Shown one piece after another: positions 15,687 through 23,923 of a DNA stretch of 64,000 nt. Origin of the DNA: Intestinicryptomonas porci (lineage in GTDB: Bacteria; Verrucomicrobiota; Verrucomicrobiia; Opitutales; Intestinicryptomonadaceae). The notes below the pieces were generated by a model, which had not been told where the DNA came from, ran no database searches, and saw only the letters and a list, made by a program, of their open reading frames with translations. A program made the position numbers and the translations under genes. The stretch spans positions 1 to 64,000 of the forward strand of contig NZ_JALBUT010000002.1 of assembly GCF_033971905.1 (NCBI RefSeq), read 5' to 3'. Numbering within the stretch: the stretch's first letter is position 1; every line of letters starts with the position of its first letter.

Positions 15687-16772
15687 TCAGGCTTTCAGGT
15701 AAAGTTCGCGCATAACCTGCTCGTCTGAGTTTGAGCCGCGCTTTATCAGCTCTTCAAAGGCTTTAACGAAATTCATTTGGTTGTCGATAAGCTTTTTTAA
15801 GGGGGTTTTCGACGCTATCGGCGCGAGCCTGCCAACGGCGAACGGATTTTGGGTGAAGATGTTGTAGGCTGTCTTTGAATCGCTTTTAAAAACTTCGGCG
15901 TATTCGTCCGCCAGCCTTTCAAGAGAACCTTTCGGAAGCCACCTGTCGGTTTTGGGAAGCTTGCCATCGTCCATCAACGCTCTGATTTGGATAAGCATTG
16001 AATTTTGGCGTTGCAAGTTTGTGAGAATGGGGCGCGCGCTCGCGTTTTTGTTCGTGAAAAAATATCTGTGTATGGCTGCGGCAGATTTTTCCAAATCGCC
16101 CTCGTAGTAAAGCGAAACCAACTCGAAAAAGTTTCCCTCCCCGAAAATCGGCACGAGGGTTAGGACGTCTTTTGTTGTGATTTTGCCTTGAAAATTGACA
16201 TAAGAGGCGAGCTTTTCAAGCTCCTGCAACGCCATTCTCGGGTTTGCCGCCACCGTTGAAATCAAAATTTCCGCCGCGTCATAGCCAAGCTCAACGCCGA
16301 GTTTTTCCGCGCGAGTTTTCAAGAGCTGCATGCACGCTTCTGTCGCGTTTGCGCTTTCAAACGATTCAAATTCCGAAATTTCTTTCAGCATCTTGAAGGC
16401 TTTTTTGCGCTTGTCAACAGGGCACGCGCTTATCAAAAATGCGACTTCGTCGGGTTTGAATTTGGCGGCGGTTTCAGCCATCTTTTCGAGAGCCGCCTGC
16501 GTGTCTTTGCTACGGCCGTTTGCGTCGTTTATGAAGTTCAATCCCCTGAGCCACACAATTTTTTTGCCGCCGAAAAGCGACATTGTGGCGGCGGCTTCGA
16601 TTGCCTGGGCGCAGATTTTCTGCGCGTCGGCAGAGTTGCCTGCCGAGCCTTGCACCACTTCCTTTGACATGTCGCAAACCGCGTCTTTTGCAAGCTCTGC
16701 AAAGATTTCTTGAGCGCGGTTGTCGGCGATGAATTCGTCGTCGGCGCAAATGAAGTAAACGGCTTTTCCCAT
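15687..16772 (-). CDS. holA: DNA polymerase III delta subunit
   Basis: The clamp-loader delta subunit, 361 residues, with the fold order of HolA: N-terminal VYFICADDEFIADNRAQEIF, then KIVWLRGLNF, DEVAFLISACPVDKRKKAFK, AEILISTVAANPRMALQELEKLASY, and a C-terminal collar domain with LQRQNSMLIQIRAL. It opens the sliding clamp encoded by dnaN (43317 here). As usual for delta, no ATP-binding Walker motif is present. It lies 45 bases downstream of the ThuA gene start region on the opposite side and may share transcription with nothing else. Confidence 0.88.
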   Translation of the reverse strand: MGKAVYFICADDEFIADNRAQEIFAELAKDAVCDMSKEVVQGSAGNSADAQKICAQAIEAAATMSLFGGKKIVWLRGLNFINDANGRSKDTQAALEKMAETAAKFKPDEVAFLISACPVDKRKKAFKMLKEISEFESFESANATEACMQLLKTRAEKLGVELGYDAAEILISTVAANPRMALQELEKLASYVNFQGKITTKDVLTLVPIFGEGNFFELVSLYYEGDLEKSAAAIHRYFFTNKNASARPILTNLQRQNSMLIQIRALMDDGKLPKTDRWLPKGSLERLADEYAEVFKSDSKTAYNIFTQNPFAVGRLAPIASKTPLKKLIDNQMNFVKAFEELIKRGSNSDEQVMRELYLKA

Positions 16773-16817
16773 AGTGAAGTTTATTGGTTTTGATTTTTCC
16801 CAAACGGGGCTTTCAAG

Positions 16818-17750
16818 TCAATCCAAACTTTGCCATTGCGACATTTGTTTTTGCCAGCGTTCCTTGTATGGGATTATGTCGGGGCGTTTTTCCTTTGTAA
16901 TTTTCTTTTCGATTTCTTCTACGCTTGGCGTTTTTGCCTCAAATCCGTTTTCGGGAACTTCTATTTTGGCAAGCCATGCGCTTGAATTTAGCATTATCTT
17001 AAAGAAGTCGGGATTTTTCAACGCCCAAACTGCATGCCCCGCCGTAAGCCCGAAGCCGCGCGTTCCGTTCGGGTTTTCATACGCCCATGCGATTGTCTCT
17101 TCCCTTCCCAAATTTTCGCGCACGAATTTGTTGCCTGTGTGCGGGCCGAACATGAATTTGCGAACTTTATCGGGAGGCGTCGTTTTTGCAATGTGCGCAA
17201 TGTTTGCGCCGTCTTTAAAGCGTATGTTGAAGTAGATTTCATCTGTTAAAACGAAAGGTTTTACGCCGTTTGAAACAGGATGTTTTGCGAATTTTTCAAA
17301 CTTTGCCTCGAACGTGGGGTTTACCGAAAAATACGTTTCGTAAACGCCACCGATAGCGTCTTTTATGGCGTCTTCATTGTCGTTTTTTGTCGGAGTTGTG
17401 GAGTAGTGGACAAACGCGAAGCTTGTGCCGTTTTCGTTTAGCGATTTTATGAGGCCGCTCTTGCCCTTGAACGGGTGATGGTCTTCGCCTTCCGCTATCA
17501 CATAGATTGCGTCGTATTTTTTAAGGCTTTCAAAATCGGCGTTTTCGTCTAAATTTACCGCGCTTGCGAAAGCCTTTTCGCCGAATGCGGCGTTTGCGGC
17601 GTCGCTTAGAATTTCGCACATTATTTTATTTTCATGGTCTCCCCAATAGTGTATCGACTTGCCGTAGCCGAAGGCGATTTTCTTTTGTGAAGCGCATGAG
17701 GCGCAAAGAATTGAGCATGCAAAAAACAAAACTGTACGCAAAATTTTCAT
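16818..17750 (-). CDS. ThuA-domain lipoprotein
   Basis: A 310-residue lipoprotein. The signal MKILRTVLFFACSILCASC ends in a lipobox with lipidation expected at Cys19. The mature part is a ThuA (trehalose-utilisation-like, glutamine-amidotransferase fold) domain with YDAIYVIAEGEDHHPF, FAFVHYSTTP and RGFGLTAGHAVW. ThuA domains are very numerous in Verrucomicrobiota and Planctomycetota and are associated with sugar metabolism, but the enzymatic role is unclear. Same strand as holA, with a 45-base gap, so the two may be co-transcribed. Confidence 0.85.
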   Translation of the reverse strand: MKILRTVLFFACSILCASCASQKKIAFGYGKSIHYWGDHENKIMCEILSDAANAAFGEKAFASAVNLDENADFESLKKYDAIYVIAEGEDHHPFKGKSGLIKSLNENGTSFAFVHYSTTPTKNDNEDAIKDAIGGVYETYFSVNPTFEAKFEKFAKHPVSNGVKPFVLTDEIYFNIRFKDGANIAHIAKTTPPDKVRKFMFGPHTGNKFVRENLGREETIAWAYENPNGTRGFGLTAGHAVWALKNPDFFKIMLNSSAWLAKIEVPENGFEAKTPSVEEIEKKITKEKRPDIIPYKERWQKQMSQWQSLD

Positions 17751-17871
17751 GCTAAAAAGACTTAAATTTATCGCCGCTTTTGTAAAGTTGAAAAAGAAAA
17801 TGTCGAAAAATCAGCTTGCGGATTTTTATAAAATGGCAACAATGTCTTTAAGATGAAAGAAATTATTTGGC

Positions 17872-19212
17872 ATGGTGGAGCGCACTAATTCAAAAGACGA
17901 GCCGCTTCAATTAAAAAAGGCTTATTTGGTCGGATTGCGCAAGGACGGAGAAAGCGAAGAGTTTGCGCGAGGGCTTTTGGACGAGCTTGCGGAGCTTGTG
18001 GAAAATATCGGCTTTGAAGTGGCGGGAAGCATTTGCGTCAATCTGCGCGAGCCTAATCCCCATTATTTGGTGGGCGCGGGCAAGTTTGCTGAAATCAGGC
18101 GCGAGGCGAAAAAGCTCAAAGCCGACTGCATTGTTTTTGACGATTCAATCACTCCCGCCCAGCAACGAAACTGGGAGCATGAAACCCGAAAATGCGTAAT
18201 CGACAGGCAGGAAGTTATTTTGGAAATTTTTGCGCGCAGGGCAACTACCAAAGAAGCCCGCTTGCAAGTCGAGCTTGCGCGGCTTGTTTACAGCCTGCCG
18301 CGCTTGAAGAGGGCATGGACGCATTTAAGCAGGCAGCGCGGCGGTGGCGTAACCCAGCGCGGCGCGGGTGAAAGTCAGCTTGAAACCGACCGAAGGAGGG
18401 TCGTTGAAAGAATTTCACGGCTCAAAAAAGACATAGAGCTTGTCGGCAAAGTCCGCGCAACCCAGCGCAAGAGGCGCGACAGGTCGGATATTCCCACCGT
18501 CGCCATTGTTGGCTACACGAACGCGGGGAAGTCCTCTCTTATGAACTATCTTTCGGGTGCGGGTGTTCTTGCCGAAAACAAGCTTTTCGCGACTCTCGAC
18601 CCGACGACGAGGGAGCTGAAGCTTCCAAGCGGCTCTTCCGTTTTGATTACCGATACCGTAGGCTTTGTGCGCCGACTTCCGCACAATTTTATCGACGCCT
18701 TTAAATCGACGCTGGAAGAGGCGGCTTTTGCCGACTTGTTGATACATGTTGTGGACGCTTCAAATTCGGACGCGCATTTGCATGTCAAAACCACGATGGA
18801 AGTGCTGTCTCAGCTCGGGGCGAATGAAAAGCCATGCATAACATTGCTAAACAAAATCGACGCTGTAAAAGACCCGTTCGCCCTGCACGCTCTTAAATTC
18901 GACTGTCCCGACTCAATCGAGGCAAGCATAAAAAACAAAGAGGGCATGGACGAGTTGATTGCAAGGCTTGAAGATTTTGTGTCGGACAAGGCAAAAACAA
19001 TGAAGTTTTTGGTGCCGCACAGCAATTACAAGCTGATAACTCTCTTGGAGGATTTCGGCGCGGTGCGCAAGAAAGCCTATTGCCACGAGGGTGTTGCCGT
19101 CTGCGCGTGCGTTCCTGTCCGTTTCGTCTCCGCCGTAAAATCGGGCGCGAGAATTTTGGACGATTTTGAGTTTGGCGAAATTATCGAAAAAGAGCTGATT
19201 TTTACCTCCTGA
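17872..19212 (+). CDS. hflX: GTPase HflX
   Basis: A 446-residue ribosome-associated GTPase. The N-terminal HflX domain has VGAGKFAEIRREAKKLKAD and FDDSITPAQQRNWE; the conserved linker has RLKRAWTHLSRQRGG and RGAGESQLETDRR. The G domain has G1 GYTNAGKSS (214-222), G3 DTVGF and G4 NKID. HflX splits stalled ribosomes, for example after heat stress or antibiotic exposure. Length and domain order are standard. Confidence 0.95.
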   Translation: MVERTNSKDEPLQLKKAYLVGLRKDGESEEFARGLLDELAELVENIGFEVAGSICVNLREPNPHYLVGAGKFAEIRREAKKLKADCIVFDDSITPAQQRNWEHETRKCVIDRQEVILEIFARRATTKEARLQVELARLVYSLPRLKRAWTHLSRQRGGGVTQRGAGESQLETDRRRVVERISRLKKDIELVGKVRATQRKRRDRSDIPTVAIVGYTNAGKSSLMNYLSGAGVLAENKLFATLDPTTRELKLPSGSSVLITDTVGFVRRLPHNFIDAFKSTLEEAAFADLLIHVVDASNSDAHLHVKTTMEVLSQLGANEKPCITLLNKIDAVKDPFALHALKFDCPDSIEASIKNKEGMDELIARLEDFVSDKAKTMKFLVPHSNYKLITLLEDFGAVRKKAYCHEGVAVCACVPVRFVSAVKSGARILDDFEFGEIIEKELIFTS

Positions 19213-19309
19213 ACGCGAAATTTGCCTTGCGGATAAAAAGGCTTGCATTCTTTTTTATATGTGAGATTTTCTATTTGAACAATTTTAAAGACAAAAAATT
19301 TAACGTTCA

Positions 19310-20605
19310 ATGAAGAAGATTTTTTTGACAGCCCTCATGGCGTTTATTACTGCGATTTCAGGCGCGCAAGACAAAAGTTTGCTTGAAACGCTTGTAAAAA
19401 ACGGGACGCTCACCGAAGATCAGGCTCGTAGGCTCATAAAGGACAGCGTGGTTGTGACTCCTTCGAGCGTGAATACGAAAATTTTGACTATCGGCGGCGG
19501 AGTGCAGGCATGGTATTCATGGGGCAAAAATTCCGTGAAAAGCCCGAATAACCTAAATGGCGCCGCAGACACGAACGGTTTTGAGCTTCGGTACGTCAAA
19601 GTTGGCTTGAGCGCGGAAATCATCGGCGGATGGCTGATTGACGTAATTGCAGACTTCGGCTCCGAGGGCGTCAAGCGCAACTATTTGGACAAGGTTGTCA
19701 TCTCCAAGCAGTTCGACTGGGAATTTTTGCCCGGCAGGTTTGATGTCGGCATGAAAAAAGTCAACATGGGCTATGAGCAGAATATGGACGACTTCGATTT
19801 GCTCACCATCGAACGCTCTGTCGCGACATGGTTTTTCACGCGCCCCAATGCTTACAGCGATGACGTTATGAAGAATTTCGGCTCCCGCGCAATCGGATTG
19901 TTTTGGAGCGGAGACATTGTGCAGGTAAAGGGTTTAAGCTATGGCGTTTCTGTTGTCGGCGGCAATTCGTATGAGGGCAGCAGCGCGTACAAGGCGAATT
20001 ACGAAGGCAACAACGATTTGTCTTTCTATGCAAATTTGGCGTATCACGAAGAAGGATTTTTGGGGGATAAGCCGATGTATTGGGACGCGGGCTTAAACTT
20101 CGGATACGCCAACGGCGGCTTTGTGAAAAACGGGGACGACAAAAACAAAGTTTGGGGCGTAAATCCTTACTTCACGATTAGATATAACGACTTCACTCTT
20201 ATTGCCGAATATTTCATACAAGGGGTCGAAGACGGCAAATACGCTTCAAACAAAGACGCCTTCCCTCAGGGCATAAATTTCATTTTGTCTTATAAATTCG
20301 ATATGGACGAAATCGGAAAGATAGAGCCGATATTCCGCGCTTCCTGGCTTTCGACAGATTCAATGGGCTTCAATCCCGTCACAATGGGCGGTTTTTCCAC
20401 TCCCGGGGACGTTTACAACTTGTACAACAAGGCTCAGACTTTTTATCTGGGGGTAAACTGGTACGTCATTCCCGCGGTTAAGGTTTCGTTCGGCTATGAA
20501 TGGGGCGAATATCGCGGTGCGGTCGGCAATACGGAAAACCAAACGCCTTTGGCGTCGCGCGCGATGTCGAATGCGTTTAGGGCGTCTTTGCAAGTCCTCT
20601 TCTAA
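19310..20605 (+). CDS. outer-membrane porin (phosphate-selective porin O/P-like)
   Basis: A 431-residue beta-barrel protein with a signal peptide (MKKIFLTALMAFITAISGAQ), a short helical segment LVKNGTLTEDQARRLI after cleavage, and an OprO/OprP-like barrel: FELRYVKVGLSAEIIGGW, KQFDWEFLPGRFDVGMKKV, ending in SLQVLF with the C-terminal phenylalanine used for outer-membrane insertion. Solute specificity is unknown. No Shine-Dalgarno precedes the ATG. A 12-bp inverted repeat follows 16 bases after the stop. Confidence 0.85.
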   Translation: MKKIFLTALMAFITAISGAQDKSLLETLVKNGTLTEDQARRLIKDSVVVTPSSVNTKILTIGGGVQAWYSWGKNSVKSPNNLNGAADTNGFELRYVKVGLSAEIIGGWLIDVIADFGSEGVKRNYLDKVVISKQFDWEFLPGRFDVGMKKVNMGYEQNMDDFDLLTIERSVATWFFTRPNAYSDDVMKNFGSRAIGLFWSGDIVQVKGLSYGVSVVGGNSYEGSSAYKANYEGNNDLSFYANLAYHEEGFLGDKPMYWDAGLNFGYANGGFVKNGDDKNKVWGVNPYFTIRYNDFTLIAEYFIQGVEDGKYASNKDAFPQGINFILSYKFDMDEIGKIEPIFRASWLSTDSMGFNPVTMGGFSTPGDVYNLYNKAQTFYLGVNWYVIPAVKVSFGYEWGEYRGAVGNTENQTPLASRAMSNAFRASLQVLF

Positions 20606-20621
20606 AAAAACGGAATAAAAC

Positions 20622-20690
20622 GGGCGGAAAAAAGATAAAATCTTTTTGGAATTCTACAGCTACGCTTCCTTAAAAGGATTTTTTCCGCCC
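20622..20690 (+). repeat. 12-bp inverted repeat after the porin gene
   Basis: GGGCGGAAAAAA (20622-20633) and its exact complement TTTTTTCCGCCC (20679-20690) are separated by 45 bases. The right arm does not end in T after the GC part, so this is not a classical terminator. It could be the ends of a small insertion or a long stem-loop. Confidence 0.5.
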
Positions 20691-20754
20691 TCGCGCTCCA
20701 TGTTGGCTTTTACTTCGACTTGCGGACGTAAGTTCGCCGACGCTCGTAAAAGCT

Positions 20755-20861
20755 CAACAGACAGGGTTCCCAAAAATGTTTTTGAAGAAAACTTTTTGGG
20801 ATGTACTCATCGCGCGTTTCTTCCGTTTTTTTACGTACCCAAAGTTCCCACCTATCAAACA
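20755..20861. repeat. direct repeat R1 (about 107 bp)
   Basis: Begins CAACAGACAGGGTT and ends CCTATCAAACA. It is nearly identical to 21127-21234. Its right-hand continuation up to about 20930 is found again, more diverged, at 21408-21505. No intact gene is visible on either strand. Confidence 0.85.
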
Positions 20862-20920
20862 TCTGAAAGATAAAGAGCTAACGCTTCCATAGTAGATAGA
20901 TTTTTTACCCATTTGTACTC

Positions 20921-21120
20921 GCTTGCTTCGCAAGTCTCGGCACTCGCTACGCTCGGCTCTTTATCTTTCGGCAAAGCTACCCACTTAAAACGTGGTCAGC
21001 ACTCCATTGCACTCGCTCGCTTGGTTGGCTTCGCTAATCCGCGCTGTTCTCGCCCCTTCGGGGTAATTTGCTTCGCAAATTATGCTACCCACAAACTTGC
21101 TTCGCAACTTGCGTGTTCGC
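20921..21120. repeat. hairpin-rich element related to the tRNA-Glu array cores
   Basis: 20935-20962 is an exact 28-base copy of the segment at 10016 and 10473 in the A cores. 21060-21090 has the same frame as the B core: GGGTAA, a hairpin, then TTATGC and A-CCC. Here the hairpin is AATTTGC-TTC-GCAAATT in place of AAATTGCA/TGCAATTT. Further short hairpins closed by TTC or CTTCG occur between and after them. Confidence 0.7.
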
Positions 21121-21126
21121 AAAACA

Positions 21127-21234
21127 CAACAGACAGGGTTTCCAAAAATGTTTTTGAAGAAAACTTTTTGGGATGTACTCATCGGGCATTTCTTCCGTTT
21201 TTTTTACGTACCCAAAGTTCCCACCTATCAAACA
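21127..21234. repeat. direct repeat R2 (about 108 bp)
   Basis: Near-identical copy of R1, 372 bases away. The sequence following it, about 21222-21300, is itself repeated with divergence at about 21316-21390, both copies starting at ACCTATCAA and ending at AGGGTTTG. Confidence 0.85.
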
Positions 21235-21407
21235 GCTTGGCGCAATCCCGTACCCATTCCAATTTCGCGTATCAAATAGCTGAATTTTAGTTAGGGTTTG
21301 TTTTACACACTCGCAACCTATCAAGCAACTTAACGAAAATCCGTCTCCATTCCAACACGGCGTATCAAATATATTTTTTTAATCAGGGTTTGGTTTTCTG
21401 TTTATTT

Positions 21408-21505
21408 TTTGTTTTACGTCCCAAAGTTCACACCTATAAAACATCACATACTTTACAGTTAACGCTTTCGTAATAGATAGATTTTTTGCCCATTTGTATT
21501 CTCAT
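21408..21505. repeat. diverged partial repeat R3
   Basis: Matches the right half and right flank of R1 (about 20829-20930), sharing CCCAAAGTT, TAATAGATAGATTTTTT-like and CCCATTTGTA blocks. Confidence 0.6.
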
Positions 21506-21643
21506 TTGCATTCGCAAGTATTTAGGCATGATTCTTTTGCTTGTTTGAAGAATCTTTCTTTATAAGCAACTTTTACCTTTACGCCGAACAGTTTTTCCAT
21601 AAAATCATATAAAAATATAAAATATTTTTTTGGGAGGAGCTTT

Positions 21644-21739
21644 ATGAAAAAGTTGTTTTTGCTTTTAATGTTTTTTACGCCTTGTTTTTTCTATGCATCA
21701 GCAATGGAAGGAATGATATTCAAATTTTATTCAAAATAA
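21644..21739 (+). CDS. 31-residue ORF consisting mainly of a signal peptide
   Basis: The ATG is preceded by GGGAGGAGC, among the strongest ribosome sites in the window. The 31 codons encode MKKLFLLLMFFTPCFFYA followed by SAMEGMIFKFYSK and a TAA. The first part is a typical signal peptide with cleavage expected after the YASA region. It may be a small secreted or membrane peptide, or the truncated 5' end of a secreted-protein gene cut by the decayed repeats around it. No homology is recognised. Confidence 0.4.
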   Translation: MKKLFLLLMFFTPCFFYASAMEGMIFKFYSK

Positions 21740-21771
21740 ACCTTTTAATACTGCATAAAAATGTCAGGGCG

Positions 21772-21819
21772 CAAAAAAAACGCAAAACTGTTGCTTTTAG
21801 GTTGCGTCAGTTTTGCGTT
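21772..21819 (-). terminator. intrinsic terminator of tRNA-His
   Basis: An 11-bp perfect stem (21780-21790 with 21808-21818) has a run of A on the left, which is a T-run on the tRNA strand. Confidence 0.82.
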
Positions 21820-21830
21820 TATTGGTTTTA

Positions 21831-21908
21831 TGGGGTGGATAACGGGACTCGAACCCGTGACCCTCGGAACCACAATCCGATGCTCTAACCAACTGAGCTA
21901 CATCCACC
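21831..21908 (-). tRNA. tRNA-His (GTG)
   Basis: The minus strand gives a complete tRNA with anticodon stem TCGGA/TCCGA and anticodon GTG, T-arm with GGGTTCGAGTCCC, the histidine-specific extra G at -1 (21908) opposite discriminator C (21834), and encoded CCA at 21831-21833. Confidence 0.96.
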
Positions 21909-21924
21909 ATTAAATAAAAGAAAT

Positions 21925-21953
21925 AGAACAATCATATTTCTTTGTTTTGTCAA
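21925..21953 (-). promoter_or_regulatory. putative tRNA-His promoter
   Basis: On the minus strand a consensus TTGACA (21948-21953) is followed after 17 bases by TGTTCT (21925-21930), ending 16 bases before the tRNA. The -10 is poor. Confidence 0.4.
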
Positions 21954-21980
21954 GCGTTTTGATTGCTTTTTTTCGGGCGC

Positions 21981-22014
21981 AAAAAAATCGGGGTATGCTT
22001 TCCCCGATTTTTTT
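21981..22014. terminator. bidirectional terminator after hdeD
   Basis: An 8-bp stem (21986-21993 with 22002-22009), CCCC-rich, is flanked by A and T runs. It follows the hdeD stop on the minus strand. Confidence 0.8.
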
Positions 22015-22031
22015 GTTTTTAACGGCGTTTT

Positions 22032-22538
22032 TCAGATTTCTTCTTTGGGAAGGCTCGGCTGCATTAGTATTGTTATGCCCGTAAAGAGCAGGTTGATACC
22101 CACAAGCAGTCCGATAAATCCAAGCCCCGCGTTTATGTTTAGCAGGATTATCGCGCCAAGCAGGATGTTTACTATGCCGTTTAGCAGGGTCATCGATGTG
22201 TTTGCGTGGCGTTTTTTCTTTGCCGCCCAGTAGAAGAGGGTGAAAATTCCCTGCGTCAAAAATATTGCGCCGATTACCATTGTAAGCATAAATGTTCCCT
22301 GCACGGGGTAGGCGAGCATTATAAAGCCGCCGATTGCGTACAATACCGCGATTGCCAGATATATCGCCTTGTCCCATCCCCCTTTTTGCCGCGGAGACTG
22401 AAACAGCGTAAATATTGCCCCAACGAAGAAGCATGCGCCAACGATTATTTCAACGGATATTGAGGTTGCGATTGGGAATGCGATACAGAATAATCCCGCC
22501 AGTGCGAGAATCAAGCCTATGAATTTGTCTGATTTCAT
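22032..22538 (-). CDS. HdeD-family membrane protein (DUF308)
   Basis: A 168-residue inner-membrane protein with six predicted helices in the paired DUF308 pattern: LILALAGLFCIAFP, VGACFFVGAIFTLF, AIAVLYAIGGFIML, VIGAIFLTQGIFTLFYW, LLNGIVNILLGAIIL and IGLLVGINLLFTGI. HdeD is linked to acid resistance in enterobacteria; its molecular function is unknown. It is transcribed alone. Confidence 0.88.
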   Translation of the reverse strand: MKSDKFIGLILALAGLFCIAFPIATSISVEIIVGACFFVGAIFTLFQSPRQKGGWDKAIYLAIAVLYAIGGFIMLAYPVQGTFMLTMVIGAIFLTQGIFTLFYWAAKKKRHANTSMTLLNGIVNILLGAIILLNINAGLGFIGLLVGINLLFTGITILMQPSLPKEEI

Positions 22539-22671
22539 TTTTTTGCCTTTTTTTTGAATTGTTTTTTTACTAATCGGAAACTTCTTTTAAATGCTAACGA
22601 TAAATTCCTTAATGTTTGACTTTGCCGAATGAAGGCGTTTTGATTATTGCGATAAAAATAAGGGTTTTCTT

Positions 22672-23859
22672 ATGGTAAAAATAGGAACGGTATTCAAAAA
22701 AAGCGCGAAGAAGGCCATGCTTTTGGGCAGTGGCGAACTTGGTAGAGAAGTCGCAATAGAGTTGAAACGCTACGGTGTTGAAGTTGTCGCAGTGGACAAG
22801 TACGCAAACGCCCCCGCGATGCAGATAGCCGACCGCTCCCATGTAATATCAATGCTTGACGCAGACGCCCTTGAAGGCGTAATCCGCAAGGAAATGCCCG
22901 ACATTATAATACCCGAAGTCGAAGCCATCGCGACTCAAAAGCTAATCGAGCTTGAAGAAAAGGGCTTTAACGTCGTGCCGACCGCCAAGGCTGTAAATTT
23001 TACGATGAACAGGGAAAACATACGAACTCTCGCCGCGGAAAAGTTGGGCATGAGGACTTCCCCGTACGTTTTTGCAAGCACTGAAAAAGAATTTGAGGAA
23101 GCCGTAAAAAAGATAGGTCTTCCGTGCGTCGTAAAGCCCATAATGAGTTCTTCGGGGCACGGGCAGAGCGTTGTGAAAACCGCAGCCGACATTAAAAAGG
23201 CTTGGGACTATTCGCAAAGCGGAGGCCGTTCCGGAGCAGGAAAGGTTATCGTCGAGGGTTTTATTGACTTCGACTATGAAATAACAATGCTTACCGTGCG
23301 CCATATCGGCGGAACTTCTTTTTGCAAGCCCGTCGGGCACAGGCAGGAAAGCGGAGACTACCGCGTCAGCTGGCAGCCTGCGGCGATGTCTGAAAAAGCC
23401 GTCTCCCGCGCACAGGAGTATGCAAAGAAAATTACGGACGCGCTTGGCGGATTCGGCATTTTCGGTGTTGAGCTTTTCATAAAAAACGACGAGGTGATTT
23501 TTAGCGAAGTTTCTCCGCGCCCGCACGACACGGGGATGGTCACGATGATTTCTCAAAACCTGTCGCAGTTTGCCCTGCATGCCCGCGCGATTTTGGGTTT
23601 GCCCATTCCTGAAATCGAGCATTTCGGGGCTTCGGCGAGCAGGGCGGTTGTTGTCGAAGGGGATTGCAATGAGGTTGTTTTCGGCAACCTTGAAGAAGTT
23701 TTGGCTCTTCCCAAGACCGACATGCGCATATTCGGGAAGCCCGAGGTTAAGGGGCATCGCAGAATGGCGGTTTTGCTTGCAAGGGCGTCTTCAACGGATG
23801 AAGCCCGCAAAATCACGAAAGAAATGCTTTCAAAGCTTGACATTGAAACATTGAAATAG
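22672..23859 (+). CDS. purT: formate-dependent phosphoribosylglycinamide formyltransferase
   Basis: Makes formyl-GAR from GAR, formate and ATP in purine synthesis, replacing folate-dependent PurN. The 395-residue ATP-grasp protein has MLLGSGELGREVAIELKR, VVAVDKYANAPAMQIADRS, PVGHRQESGDYRVSWQP and FSEVSPRPHDTGMVT, all diagnostic of PurT. Length is standard. It is a single gene between hdeD (divergent) and hrpB. A weak GC hairpin (23892-23906) with T-rich sequence lies between it and hrpB. Confidence 0.96.
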   Translation: MVKIGTVFKKSAKKAMLLGSGELGREVAIELKRYGVEVVAVDKYANAPAMQIADRSHVISMLDADALEGVIRKEMPDIIIPEVEAIATQKLIELEEKGFNVVPTAKAVNFTMNRENIRTLAAEKLGMRTSPYVFASTEKEFEEAVKKIGLPCVVKPIMSSSGHGQSVVKTAADIKKAWDYSQSGGRSGAGKVIVEGFIDFDYEITMLTVRHIGGTSFCKPVGHRQESGDYRVSWQPAAMSEKAVSRAQEYAKKITDALGGFGIFGVELFIKNDEVIFSEVSPRPHDTGMVTMISQNLSQFALHARAILGLPIPEIEHFGASASRAVVVEGDCNEVVFGNLEEVLALPKTDMRIFGKPEVKGHRRMAVLLARASSTDEARKITKEMLSKLDIETLK

Positions 23860-23923
23860 GTTTGCGCGATTTTAAATTCGATTTTTCGGGGGCGCGTTTT
23901 TCGCGCTCTTTGTTTTGCAAGTT

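Noticed and set aside
20646..21324. Small protein genes in the repeat region
   Set aside because: All open frames are 65-125 codons, contain the direct repeats and hairpins, lack ribosome sites and match no family. They are treated as noncoding.
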